NCBI RefSeq assembly: GCF_022458985.1
Contig: NC_061779.1
Location: 12,164,501 to 12,228,500 of the forward strand
Direction of reading: 5' to 3'
DNA: 64,000 bases
DNA from: Mugil cephalus
Taxonomy: Eukaryota > Chordata > Actinopteri > Mugiliformes > Mugilidae
Below are positions 35,901-43,864 of the stretch, one piece after another. A program made the translations under genes and the position numbers. Under the pieces are notes generated by a model, which did not search any database, was not told the origin of the DNA, and saw only the letters and a program-made list of their open reading frames with translations. Numbering within the stretch: the stretch's first letter is position 1; the number at the start of each line of letters is the position of its first letter.

Positions 35901-36697
35901 GGAGCTTTCCACCAATCGGTGCCTTTTCGCTGTTATTGTCTGAAACTTCTAACAGCTATTATCCTCTATCTTTACTAACTTAAACTTTTAAATTACTGAC
36001 AGCAGTTTCTATGTACAACCCAAACCTTGATCTCTTTCTTCTACTTTGTCTTCACTTTGTTCGCCTTTTTTTTTTTTTTTGTGGTTACAATACTTAAAGT
36101 CTTCTTTCTTTGTCTGTCTCCGCCAGACTTTTCAGCAGCCTAGGCGAACTCCACACCATTTCTCAGAGAAGTTATGGAACCACATACACCATCCGCCCTG
36201 GCAGCCGCTACCCCGTCACCCGACGCACCCCCAGCCCAGGTTCAGGATCACCCGATCGGAGCGATCCTCTCGGACGATTCTCCAGCTTTGGCCTACCCAC
36301 CTCGCCGACGACGCCGCCGCAAACCATCCTCAAATCCTCTAGCCTCAGCCTGCCCCAGGAGCCCAAGGAGGTCCGCTTCGTGATGAGGAGCTCCAGCGCT
36401 CGTTCCCGCTCCCGCTCCCCGTCCCCGTCCCCTTCGCATTCCCCCGGCCTGGGGTCGCCGCTTTTGGCCCTTCGGCCCTTCCACCAAAAACCCCTCCACC
36501 TGTGGAACAAGTACGACGTTGGGGACTGGTTGGAGAGCATCAACCTGGGGGAGCACAGAGCGGGCTTTCAAGAACACGAGATCGAAGGCTCTCACCTCCC
36601 GGCTCTAACCAAGGAGGATTTCGCAGAGCTGGGGGTGACACGAGTCGGACACCGCATGAACATTGAGCGAGCGCTGAAACAGCTGCTGGAGAGCTGA
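394..36697 (+). CDS. shank3: SHANK3 postsynaptic scaffold, 5'-partial gene
   Basis: This is a postsynaptic density scaffold linking NMDA receptor/PSD-95/SAPAP complexes to Homer and the actin cytoskeleton. Coding exons are 394-507, 17651-17726, 21040-21122, 22406-22530, 22789-22924, 26871-26951, 27140-27163, 27504-27631, 27777-27882, 28506-29032, 29112-31198 and 36127-36697. All junctions are GT/AG and all phases join, giving 1351 residues before the TGA. Domains in order are the SH3 C-terminal part (1-37), a PDZ domain (about 63-170, carboxylate loop GFGF), a proline-rich linker, the Homer motif PPDEF (near 30295), the cortactin-type motif KPPVPPKP (near 30724) and a C-terminal SAM domain ending QLLES. 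Phrases such as RAATVKQRPTSRRITPAEIS and TPPER match SHANK3 better than SHANK1 or SHANK2. The ankyrin repeats lie upstream of the window. Whether this is the a or b teleost duplicate cannot be told. Confidence 0.97.
1152..1200. mobile_element. Tc1-like terminal repeat fragment
   Basis: The motif ACTACCAGTCAAAAATGTGG, followed by acacaccttctcatt, is a common teleost DNA-transposon end. The partner end was not located, so this is a fragment. Confidence 0.5.
3894..3977. repeat. (TC)n microsatellite, 84 nt
   Basis: A perfect uninterrupted CT/GA dinucleotide array of about 42 units inside the long shank3 intron. It ends abruptly at a GC-rich junction (cggcgcggcc). Confidence 0.95.
4851..5030 (+). 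promoter_or_regulatory. Candidate intragenic promoter or enhancer in shank3
   Basis: An AP-1 site TGACTCA (4851-4857) and a perfect MEF2 site CTATTTTTAG (4895-4904) lie just ahead of a CpG-rich block (about 4968-5068). That block contains a strong splice donor (gtgag/gtaagg at 5021-5030). The combination looks like an activity-regulated alternative first exon, but the short ORF from the ATG at 4989 ends at the donor, so such an exon would be untranslated. Confidence 0.35.
6971..7013 (+). promoter_or_regulatory. Two POU octamer motifs
   Basis: ATGCAAAT occurs at 6971-6978 and again at 7006-7013, same strand, 35 bp apart, in a locally CpG-containing segment. The pair could be an enhancer for Oct/Brn factors. 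Confidence 0.3.
8079..8432 (+). mobile_element. hAT-like non-autonomous repeat, copy 1
   Basis: Starts near ttggtcttcaacagggggtcc and ends near gttggatgtcccta. The internal sequence matches, in reverse complement, the copy at 59395-59660. The ends resemble the hAT-type cagtggttctcaac terminus. No coding capacity is visible. Confidence 0.6.
13222..13263. repeat. (GT)n microsatellite
   Basis: A GT run in the long shank3 intron, one of two close together (the other about 13186-13200). It drives the apparent open frame around 13189-13677. Confidence 0.9.
16316..16606. mobile_element. MITE-like element with about 29-bp terminal inverted repeats
   Basis: The left end (acactcgcaggccacttta then ttgggtacac) and the right end (gtgtacctaataaactggct then gctgagtgt) are inverted complements with a few mismatches. 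The pattern tggcc-ctttatt-ggtacac belongs to a widespread fish DNA transposon family. The interior has no transposase. Confidence 0.75.
17651..17726 (+). CDS. shank3: shank3 exon: SH3-PDZ linker
   Basis: This 76-nt exon encodes ETREDRTKRLFRHYTVGSYD and a short tail. The acceptor is ttttgcag and the donor gtacgc. It follows a 17.1-kb intron, by far the longest in the window. The linker is nearly invariant in SHANK proteins, which makes the placement secure. Confidence 0.96.
17916..18090. mobile_element. Short inverted-repeat transposon, 175 bp
   Basis: The left end reads tacaccaatcagacataaca and the right end, reversed, is a degenerate form of the same. Internal phrases (ccagacaccacaggacaccc, ccattctctgatgagtc) recur at 38270-38330, and the terminal motif recurs at 51888. 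It is a common teleost Tc1-like relic. Confidence 0.7.
20926..20957. repeat. (CT)n tract upstream of the shank3 PDZ exon
   Basis: A CT run 80 nt upstream of the 21040 acceptor, forming part of an extended polypyrimidine region. Confidence 0.9.
21040..21122 (+). CDS. shank3: shank3 exon: PDZ domain, first part
   Basis: This exon encodes DYIIEEKNAVLQKKENEGFG followed by FVLRGAK. It covers the first PDZ strands and the carboxylate-binding loop GFGF that grips SAPAP C-termini. The acceptor is cttcacag and the donor gtgagc. The preceding intron ends in a long CT tract, and the frame stays open upstream to an ATG at 20993 (see findings). Confidence 0.96.
21123..22405 (+). other. shank3: shank3 intron inside the PDZ domain
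   Basis: The intron contains GT/CA tracts (21341-21367, 21824-21843), a GC-rich pyrimidine segment (21530-21720) with a perfect RFX X-box (21688-21701) and a CACGTG E-box (21662-21667). No coding exon was found. Confidence 0.7.
21688..21701. promoter_or_regulatory. RFX X-box, perfect
   Basis: GTTACCATGGCAAC is a full palindromic X-box. It lies in a GC-rich part of a shank3 intron, 20 bp after a CACGTG E-box. Confidence 0.5.
22406..22530 (+). CDS. shank3: shank3 exon: PDZ domain, middle
   Basis: This exon encodes the SHANK-type long PDZ loop ETPIEEFTPTPAFPALQYLE and the core GVAWRAGLRTGDFLIE. The extended beta2-beta3 loop is characteristic of SHANK PDZ domains. The acceptor is tgctcag and the donor gtgatt, which is acceptable but not strong. 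The exon ends on a codon boundary. Confidence 0.96.
22789..22924 (+). CDS. shank3: shank3 exon: end of PDZ domain
   Basis: This exon encodes VNGVNVVKVGHKQVVSLIRQ and the final strand LLMKVVSVTRKPE, followed by a basic tail RKK. The helix-B histidine in GHKQ is the class I PDZ residue that selects Ser/Thr at ligand position -2. The acceptor is tctcttag and the donor gtaaag. Confidence 0.96.
23605..23805 (+). mobile_element. tRNA-like SINE relic, internally deleted
   Basis: Contains ggtggttagcgctaatgcct, ggagttcgcatgttttcctt, gtgtctgcgtgggttttctcc, aaattgacc and the tail ggataagcggtagtagaaga. These are the ordered landmarks of a very common fish repeat whose head is tRNA-like. The piece between aaattgacc and ggataagcgg is missing. 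Confidence 0.7.
24494..24995. mobile_element. Long inverted-repeat element (gctaagctaagctaac family)
   Basis: The left arm (gagttagatgaaaagatcaa near 24535-24555) and the right arm (tgagagtaatattgatctac near 24956-24975) are inverted complements and end in a repeated gctaa motif (24908-24924). The family is abundant in percomorph introns. About 250 bp of unrelated DNA separates the arms. Confidence 0.6.
25637..25650. promoter_or_regulatory. RFX X-box-like motif
   Basis: GTTGCCATGGTGAC has one perfect half site and one mismatch-bearing half. It is intronic in shank3. Confidence 0.4.
26672..26870 (+). CDS. shank3: Candidate alternative 5' coding extension of shank3
   Basis: From an ATG at 26672 (A at -3, in-frame TAA at 26603) the frame stays open for 66 codons into the 26871 exon. 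The peptide begins MKKLGSNRSLNKALAKRDAS and is Lys/Arg rich up to about residue 51. The rest, rich in Ser and Thr, overlaps the polypyrimidine tract. Third positions are GC-enriched compared with the AT-rich intron around it. Mammalian Shank3 uses intragenic promoters to make short isoforms lacking SH3 and PDZ; this would be a fish equivalent. It could also be a chance open frame. Confidence 0.4.
26871..26951 (+). CDS. shank3: shank3 exon: APPPPKRAP linker
   Basis: This exon encodes PPPPKRAPSTTLTLRSKSMT and AELEEL, which is almost identical in human SHANK3. The acceptor is ttccacag and the donor gtgagt. The frame is open upstream of the acceptor to an ATG at 26672, which could provide an alternative N-terminus. 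Confidence 0.95.
27140..27163 (+). CDS. shank3: shank3 24-nt microexon
   Basis: This 24-nt exon reads, with the flanking G, as A-S-A-R-R-R-R-G-E. The human counterpart is ASIRRRKGE, which I recall as alternatively spliced exon 18. The acceptor is ctcaccaag and the donor gtgagt. Skipping keeps frame and joins ELEEL directly to ERLDEM. It is too short for ORF detection and was found from phase and homology. Confidence 0.9.
27504..27631 (+). CDS. shank3: shank3 exon: RAATVKQRPTSRR linker
   Basis: This exon encodes ERLDEMLASQESMLRSQPSE and then RAATVKQRPTSRRITPAEIS, the most SHANK3-like linker in the window. The acceptor is tctcaacag and the donor gtgagt. It ends on a codon boundary. Confidence 0.95.
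27777..27882 (+). CDS. shank3: shank3 exon: SLFERQG linker
   Basis: This exon encodes SLFERQGMTLHGGLHPGIER and ends in SRTKSF, parallel to human SLFERQG...PRTKSV. The acceptor is gtgctgcag and the donor gtaaaa. The middle of the exon is less conserved than its ends. Confidence 0.93.
28506..29032 (+). CDS. shank3: shank3 exon: proline-rich region, 5' part of the large exon
   Basis: This 527-nt exon encodes ATEEDRLSALAGEHRFPRSS, then polyproline stretches (PPPPQTAPPPPPYY), ARSMIILQDSSH, ATPPERIKRKGR and KPQRKKSPLVKQLQ. These landmarks follow human SHANK3 in order. The acceptor is cctcatcag. The donor gtacgt opens a 79-nt intron that I do not expect in the mammalian gene. Confidence 0.94.
29112..31198 (+). 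CDS. shank3: shank3 exon: proline-rich region, main part
   Basis: This 2087-nt exon starts VEDAQEKASLAL and ends PVAGA plus two bases. It holds AAAIAGAVKDRERRLEERRK, FIHPLTGKPLDPNSPLALAL, EDKKSMLISIMDTSQQKTAG, the Homer-binding PPDEF, HLETTSTVSTVSSMSTLSSE, the cortactin-binding KPPVPPKP, TFRDPLLKQSSDSELL and RRSKLWGDPVE. Low-complexity inserts absent from the human protein are a Thr/Pro tract (about 30338-30440), a poly-Ala run (about 30848-30873) and a Gly/Leu tract (about 30997-31059). The donor is gtaaga. Confidence 0.95.
31199..36126 (+). other. shank3: Last shank3 intron
   Basis: This 4.9-kb intron lies between the large linker exon and the SAM exon. It is AT-rich with a GT tract near 35579-35599. 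AATAAA at about 31811 could serve a truncated transcript lacking the SAM domain, but nothing else supports that. No other gene is visible. Confidence 0.6.
36127..36697 (+). CDS. shank3: shank3 terminal coding exon: SAM domain
   Basis: This exon encodes LFSSLGELHTISQRSYGTTY, PTILKSSSLSLP-like and EPKEVRFVMRSSSARSRSRS segments, then the SAM domain (about 36487-36694; DVGDWLESINLGEH, LGVTRVGHRMNIERALKQLL). SHANK SAM domains self-assemble into helical sheets that help build the postsynaptic density. The acceptor is tccgccag after a run of T. The stop is TGA at 36695-36697. An Arg/Ser/Pro repeat precedes the SAM domain. Confidence 0.97.
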
Positions 36698-37028
36698 CCC
36701 CTGCCCTGAGTCACAGCAACAGACGAAGGAAGCTTAAGACGGTGAGACGCAGAGCTGGTGAACACGAGAGAAGCACTAGTGGCCGCTCCTCTTTTACTCT
36801 GGCTGCTTTTATGTTTGGCATCACAAATGTTTACCTGCAGTCCTTAGTGACTCTTTACGTTCCCGTTCTGCATCAACACCCTGCACTCTGCACTGCACTG
36901 AAGAGGAGGAGTCAATACATTCGCCCCCTTCTACTCCACCCTTAGTGTCTCCTTGCCTGCAGCCAATTAGATCAGACCTCAAAACAATATCTGGTCTTTC
37001 TCTGCTGAGGAGAATCGCATGAGCTCCA

Positions 37029-37034
37029 ATTAAA
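37029..37034 (+). terminator. Candidate shank3 poly(A) signal (proximal)
   Basis: ATTAAA lies 332 nt after the shank3 stop codon. It is followed by a T/GT-rich stretch. Confidence 0.3.
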
Positions 37035-38093
37035 ACATTTGATTTGTGAGCGGTTCAGTTGTTTCCCTAGAAACACCCACACTTTCTCTCCCACTATTCC
37101 CTCCTCTCCTCTCTACCTCTACCCCCCATCTGTTAGGCCTCTGAAAGCCTTTTGCAGTTTGAGTAAAGGAGGAGGAGGGAGAATTTTTCGTTCCAAACCG
37201 AAAGCTCAGTTGCCTTTCAAAAATATTTATACAGAGATCAACAATGACGAACACAGCGCTATGGACATAGCTCTGAAAAGGTGTGTCTTCTGTATACCTG
37301 CTGTTGTTTTTAAACCGAAGACTTTAGAGCCCAGAGGTGGAGCTCCTCAACGTAAACCACGGGAGAAACCCCTCTGCCTTGGTACCCAGACTGTGCTATC
37401 TATTATATTTGGAGAATGTTTAACCAACACTCGTGGCTTTTTTCATAATCAATTTTTTGGTTTTCCAAAGGGAATATTATATATAGGTATTATATGATAT
37501 AATATAATATATATATGTATCTAAATATAGCTTTCAGAAGAAAAGACAATGTTGCAAAGAGGAAATGTAATAATTAATCCGCACCTGTTTTTGGTTTTTA
37601 GTATAGAAGGCAGAAAGAAATCTTTAAATCTATTCCACCAATAGTTTACTCATTTCTACCAATTATATACATACATATATAAATATATATATATATATTT
37701 GAGAGAAAAAAAGTATATAGATATGGATTTGTTTTTTTTGTTTTGTTTTGTTTTTTTTGTCATACTTTCCTGGTCACCCTTTCTTGAAACGTAGCATGAC
37801 GAGTTGCATCATGTTTTGGACGGAGAGTCTGTTTGTCTGTTTTTATTTTCTTACGGTCTTCCTTCATACTAAAGGGCATCCCGTAATGTGAGGCTGAGAC
37901 CCCCCCAGACGACACCCGTCCCCACTGCCTCAGCTACAGGCCCGTTGTGGTCCACGGCCCAGCTAGCTGGTTGAACGAGGCTCTTCATCTTATGCCTGTT
38001 TATTATTATCACTCAGGGATGGAAGTTTGGGGCACCGGCATGAAGAGATAGTCGGCTGTTTTAATACCATTTAAACGATTCTATTTTAGGACA

Positions 38094-38099
38094 AATAAA
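38094..38099 (+). terminator. Candidate shank3 poly(A) signal (distal)
   Basis: AATAAA lies 1.4 kb after the shank3 stop. A 3'UTR of that order agrees with my memory of mammalian SHANK3. A further AATAAA is at 38940-38945. Confidence 0.35.
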
Positions 38100-38259
38100 C
38101 ACCAACGAGACATATTAGAGTGCTAGAAAAAATTTCCATCCCTGTGACTACCCCCTTCGCTCAGGCCAGGTCACACAAGGTAAAATAAGTAAACACAGTA
38201 AAGAGGGAACGCATCACTGGCTCAGTTTACATGGAGCAACCATGAAGTGGTGCTGTCCG

Positions 38260-38407
38260 CTGTGGAGCGTCTTTATGATACCAGACACTGCAGGACATCC
38301 TCAGAAGGACCATGTCCATTCTCTGATGAGTCTGAAATGTTTTGGAGGCACAAAGGAAGACCTACACAATTGGAAAGTTGGTCATAATGTTATGCCTGAT
38401 CAGTGTT
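38260..38407. mobile_element. Short inverted-repeat transposon fragment
   Basis: The interior matches the 17916-18090 element in the same orientation, and the right end carries the terminal repeat gtcataatgttatgcctgat. The left end is degraded. Confidence 0.6.
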
Positions 38408-40534
38408 CTCTGACTGGATTGTTATTCTGATTACTGAAAGAATACTAGGGCCCATGTAAACAAACGACCAGATCTCCAGAAAATTCTCTATTTAACTTAC
38501 AAATCAAATCCATGGTTATGTTCCAAATTTGGTTTCAGCATTTAAGTGCTCAGACACTTTCCATTCAAGCTTAAATGAGCTGAGTGAGATATCTGTGTCC
38601 CTCTGAAACACCACTGCAGGAAAGGTCTGTAGCTCCTCAGGCTGTGGGGATGGGAAAGCCTCTGCAAGGTCTTAAGAAAAATTCAGTATTTTACAACCTG
38701 GCGGTGTCTTGCACCCTTTGCTGCTTTCCTCTATCTCCACCATCGTCTTAGTGAGGAAAATATTACCATGAAAAGCAGCAGCAGGCAGAACACTCCGAAA
38801 AAAAGACCCAGGTTGTAAAAAAAAAAAAAAAAAAGAAAAGAAAAAAAATGAATTTTTCATTAACAATATAAATCTACAATTGTACTCATGAGTAGCTTCT
38901 GCTGGCAGTGAGAATCAGTGAGTTTTATTAACGCTACAAAATAAAAGCATTTTTTTTTCATAGCTTTGGTCTGACAGGATGCCAGGAGGTGTCTGAGGAG
39001 CCCCTGGACATCAGCACCATCCAGTCAGTTTGCCGGGCGAAGTTTAACTTGGCAAAAAAGCTGTGCACTATTTTCCTTTGTTTATTTTTATTTTTTTTGC
39101 TAGCAGTTTTGGGATGTAGGAATAGCACTCACTGCCTCACTGTGACCTCACTGATTATTTTACTCCAGTGTTACGTCCTTCTCGTTCTTTTTTTCGTTTC
39201 CTTCGTTTGTTGTTGATTTGTTACCCTCGGACACTGTGGGTAGATTTTGTAGCGTGTGGAACATGATACTTAAATCTTTCACTCATTTGAATTTTAGAGT
39301 GACAGAAGAAAAAAAAAAGAAAATATATCCTGTCCATTCTAAACATACTTACACTTGTAAAAATGAACAAATATTTGCTTTTTTAAAAAAGAAAAAAAAT
39401 CACAAGCAATGTATATATGATAGATTTCATATAAATTTTTGAAAAAGACAAAGTATATAGATCTATATATGAATGTTTGGCATATATGCATAGTTAACCA
39501 CCTGTGGAAAAGGTGAGCAGATTTTATTCTTTCTATGAACTCTTGAACTTTTGAACTCTGAACTATGAACTAGGGGATGATTTGCACAAAACAAGGTGAC
39601 AAGGTGCTAACATAAAAAGCCACCCATCGTTCAAGCGCATGCGTGCATCTGGATTCCCTTAATATCTCTCGTGTGGTCGTTCCTCTTCACATGCGTGTGT
39701 GCGCGACTGTCTGTGTATGCGTGCAGGTTTCCATTTTCTCTTTTGGGTGTGTTTGTCTGGGAGTGCGACGGTGAGCGAGTGCGTGGGTAACTTGTTGGGG
39801 TTTACATCTTCGGAGTTAGTCCACTATAGCCTTACTGTATTACCATCAGAGATTGCCGGCAGTGGCTGTGTCACACAAACACACACACACACACAAAATA
39901 ACACACACGAACAGAAAAAGGCACACGCACACTCATTTTCAAGATTGAAAATCATCCTTCTGAATTCTTGTTTTGTATCCAGTCTTCAACAAGTGGACTG
40001 CTCTGCCCAACAGGGAGAGTCAAAGAGAGCGAGCGAGTGAGAGATTACCCGCGGGGGCACTGACGACAACGGTCATGTTTAATTTCGCGAGATAACTACA
40101 TCCCACCCTAACTGTGTATGTGCATCTTATGCAGTGTCACCGTTTCTTCACTCATTCCGGGATGGCAGTTTGCGCTCCTTACCCTCCACTCTGTCTGGCA
40201 GCACTCCTTTTTCCTTTTTCAGACCTTCAGTTTCTGAGTTTTTGGATACGCTACGTGAGGTGATCCGGTGAGGACAAACAGAGGAAAAATGTGCCAAAAA
40301 GTAACTTTTAACTGTATATTTGTCTTTGCTTTAGGACTATCTTAGTTACAGCATTCTTGAGCTGTTAGATAATATGATAATATGGTGCCATCTCCTGGAA
40401 ATCTTGAGAACAACAGACATCTGTTAGATCCTGTATTTTCCTGCAGGTGAAAGTACAGTCATTATTATTATTTTGCAAATCAATAGGCTACATATATATA
40501 TGCATATGTACATATATATATGAACATATGTGTA

Positions 40535-40543
40535 TATATATAT

Positions 40544-40608
<65 letters not shown>

Positions 40609-40612
40609 ATAT
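40535..40612. repeat. (TA)n array
   Basis: Nearly pure TA dinucleotides, flanked by further imperfect tatata/catatg runs from 40490. Such tracts can extrude cruciforms and often mark assembly uncertainty. Confidence 0.9.
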
Positions 40613-41990
40613 GGAGTAACATTTCTATTTCAATTTTGAGACACTGATATAATTGCTTGATTTGACTGTGATGAAGGTTACTGTTCCCATATAAATACAA
40701 ATATGATTAAACACTTGAGAGTGAACGTGTACAGTCTGAATCAGACACAGGCTGGCCTGGTTAGAACAATCAGTGCTGTAGTGAATACATGGTTGGATTG
40801 TTGTGTAAGTTTACTACAAATACAGATGCAAAATGAGCAATGTGTACACAGACGTACACATCATTAGGTCGAATAAGTTCAGTAAGGGGTTATCTTTGTC
40901 TTATTTTCTAATCAACAAAGCACAATCTACATAGAGTAGGGGAAGCAGTGTGACCTTTTTAAAAACCCACTGGGGTCCGGTGATCCACAGGAACCAGTGA
41001 TCTTATCATCAAAGGGGTTTTTCTTTCATTGTTGGTTTTCTCCTTGTTTGCACTGTGAAGTTTAGAACGGTGGATGTATCACTGCAACGCCTCAGCCTTG
41101 TCTCACACAGGTGATCTTCCCCTTCTCCGCATCCAATGACCCGGCAACTCAACTTTGATTTTCCTCACTCTGGGAAACCCCTTCATTTTAATAAATGAAA
41201 TCCCAAGTTAAAATACAAATTAACCTAAAGCTACCTAGTATTTGTCATGCAAACAGAGTAAGGGCGAGGCAAGATCTGAGATGTTGCCCAGGATATCTCC
41301 ACCACAGAGATATATGTTTGTTATATTATGTAATAAATTTCTAATTAAAACATGAGGTGCGTCATATTCTTGTCCCTGCATCAGCAGCTCATTAGTAAAA
41401 ACGTTCCAGTGTTTATTGAGTATTATTGAGTGTAAATGTAACATAAAACAGTCAATATATAAATATACATAAGCAGTTCCTGTGTACAACAATCATCAAA
41501 TAGAAAGAATTCTACCGCTACTTCATGAGAGACACGTTGAATCCATCTGGAGGGACGGAGCTGGACAGAAACCTTCACACAAGCATAACATCGCTGACAT
41601 CCATATGACTTGCATCTCATAAAATGTTGACTACTTAGCATTATAGTGTTACATGGTACATTGACTTTTCATTTGAAGGGCACCGGAGAAAAAAAAACAT
41701 CTAATTAAATCATAATGCGACCAAAGCCACCAACAGATGCAGCTTCCCGCTGTACACAGCAGTAACACACAAAAAATGAGAACAGCAGCAAATACAGTTC
41801 ATAATCACACGTTCTCTTAGCTGCGTGTTCAGTTTTCACATTGCTTTCACGTGACACAAAGTGATATTTTGTCTTCACACAAATATTCACTTTCCACTAT
41901 TATAATAGTGGATATTGATCATAATGCTAAAGCAGCAGCTAAATGAACCTGGTAAACAACGCAGATCCTAATTCTAATTATTTCACCAGG

Positions 41991-41996
41991 TTTATT
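41991..41996 (-). terminator. rabl2: Candidate rabl2 poly(A) signal
   Basis: TTTATT on the plus strand is AATAAA on the minus strand, 165 nt after the rabl2 stop. Confidence 0.45.
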
Positions 41997-42160
41997 TCCC
42001 TGCTAGAGTCACTGGACAGATGGAAAGCAGCGATATGAAACCTGACTAAATGACCGTCTGCCAGCCTCCAGTATTGAGTTACAATCAAAATCATTTAAAA
42101 AGTACACAGAAGGACAAATGATACAACACAAAAGGTTTGGATGCTGTGTTAAAAATCAAC

Positions 42161-43864
42161 TCAGGACTCCACTTTCAATCCATCCTCATCTGCTTCTGAA
42201 TTGTCTTCTTTCTTCTCCAGGTCGAAGTTCTGCAAGAGGTAAAAGAAGAACATCAGTACACAATACATTTCTGCAACAAGAATGGATTACTTTATCACAG
42301 ATCACTTGTTTTTTTTAGGGCATGTGTGGAAATTCAGTTGGAAAAGGGCACATCAGTAATCGGGCTGTGTCAGACATATGTACCTCTAATTCTTGCATCA
42401 CTTCATCCATAAAGTCGCTAGGATTTTGCTTGTAGTCCACCGCTCTCTTGATCATCTCTCTGAACATCTAATGCGACGGGGCAAGAGTCATGGACAGATT
42501 ATATACTGAAATCATTTGATACTTTGGTTTATGAGGAGGGCTGTGAAATTAACTACAAAACACCAGGAAAACAAGGAAAGCGTTCAAACCTTAACTACAT
42601 TAGTCCCGTCTGCCGCTGATACAAAGTAAAACGGGAGCCCTTGTTTCTTCCCGAAGTTAAAGCTTCTCTGTGTCACCTTCAAGTCAGCTGTGGATATAAA
42701 AAAAAAAAAAATACACAGTTCACATCAGTAAACCTTTGGTTAACCATGTCACATATTCTGCTGCAACTTTTTCGCAGTCGTTTTAAAAGTTTAGTCTCTC
42801 ACCATCAATTTTATTCGCAACCACACAGCAGGGTATCTCTGGTCTGTACTCTCGCAGCTCCTTATACCAGTTGACTAAATTCTTATAAGTAATCTTCCGC
42901 TGAACATCAAAAACCTAAGAGAAAAATCAAAGGTTTACAAAAACTGCTATAAAAATGTGAAACGTGTAAAAACACAACATTTTTATTCGAGTAACCTTTT
43001 TTAAATTTATCAGTTAATATTCTTATTTCACCTCCTTGCAGGTTTGTGGCAGGATCTGAAAGAGCCGGCGGATTACTGAAAGTCTTTAGATGAAGAGTGT
43101 GTCTTACCATGATACATGCATGAGCATTGTGATAGTATGAGGGATGCATGCTCTGAAACCTCTCCTGACCCGCAGTGTCCCAGAAATCTGTGGATCAAAA
43201 CCAAAAAAAAAGGAGCCGTGGGATCCATGGTGATGTGTGTTTCATTGATTCATTTTTTTTTAAACTGCATTATATAATTGTCTATGCAAATGTGCAAACA
43301 CATACCGACCGCTACTGTCTTGCTTCCCACAGTGGCTGTGTGTTTGTAGAGAGTCAAAGCGTAAGTTGACAACTGCTGAGGTCGACTGCAGGAAGAATTA
43401 AGGATCTGAGTCTTGTTTCCTGAAAATCATCTTAAAGCCAACAGGTGGTTTGTCTTAATCTTTTTTTTTTTTTTTTTTTTTTTGTCTTAATCTAAGGCTT
43501 TGGGGTATACTTGTAATCTGTCTAGATCTTTAAAAACATGAGTAAAAAGTGACTATAAATTGTGATCTGTCAAAATGTTGCAGATATCACGTTAAATTTC
43601 TAAAGCTGCTGAAGGATACTATTCATCCATGAGAAACCTCTCCATCAGCCTGTGAGAGAGGAAGAAACAGCTTGTGTCAACGTATCAATCAATAATAATT
43701 ATTATCATTATTATTATTATATCAATCTGCGCAAAAACGGTCTTTATAGATACTTACTTAGATTTACCAACTGCGCTGTCTCCCAGGCAGATGATCTTCA
43801 CTTGTTCGTCTGCATCGTATTTCTTTTGGTCCATTTCAGGGATGTTGCCAATGTCGCCAGCCAT
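42161..43864 (-). CDS. rabl2: RABL2 Rab-like small GTPase
   Basis: RABL2 is a Rab-like GTPase that binds the IFT-B complex at the ciliary base and is needed for cilium and sperm-tail function. Exons on the minus strand are 43864-43758, 43649-43620, 43385-43306, 43187-43108, 42914-42803, 42687-42590, 42467-42384 and 42229-42161. All phases join into 219 residues, close to the roughly 228 of human RABL2B. Visible motifs are the P-loop GDSAVGKS, RABL2-type switch I (STYALTLYKHTATV), DTAGQERFQS, guanine-specificity NKID and SAAD. The tail is acidic (EKKEDNSEADED) and has no C-terminal prenylation cysteines, as is usual for RABL2. HPSYYHNAHACIM matches the human protein closely. It is transcribed towards shank3, matching the human SHANK3-RABL2B order. 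The second exon is only 30 nt and has a weak donor (GTATCC). Confidence 0.95.
43450..43494. repeat. Oligo-T tract flanked by direct repeats in rabl2 intron 2
   Basis: About 23 T residues lie between two copies of ttgtcttaatct (43450-43461 and 43482-43493). On the rabl2 sense strand this reads as a poly(A) tract bounded by a target-site-like duplication. Confidence 0.8.

Larger units (their letters stand above)
36698..42160. other. shank3 3'UTR and convergent intergenic region
   Basis: The shank3 and rabl2 3' ends face each other. Candidate shank3 poly(A) signals are ATTAAA at 37029, AATAAA at 38094 and AATAAA at 38940; which is used cannot be told. The rest includes a transposon remnant ending at 38407, A- and T-rich tracts, and a TA dinucleotide array (about 40535-40612). 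No acrosin-like gene was found where human ACR sits. Confidence 0.65.

Noticed and set aside
36110-36126. Extending the shank3 SAM exon upstream to an ATG near 36110
   Set aside because: The upstream bases are the T-rich polypyrimidine tract and acceptor; the phase from the previous exon requires a start at 36127.
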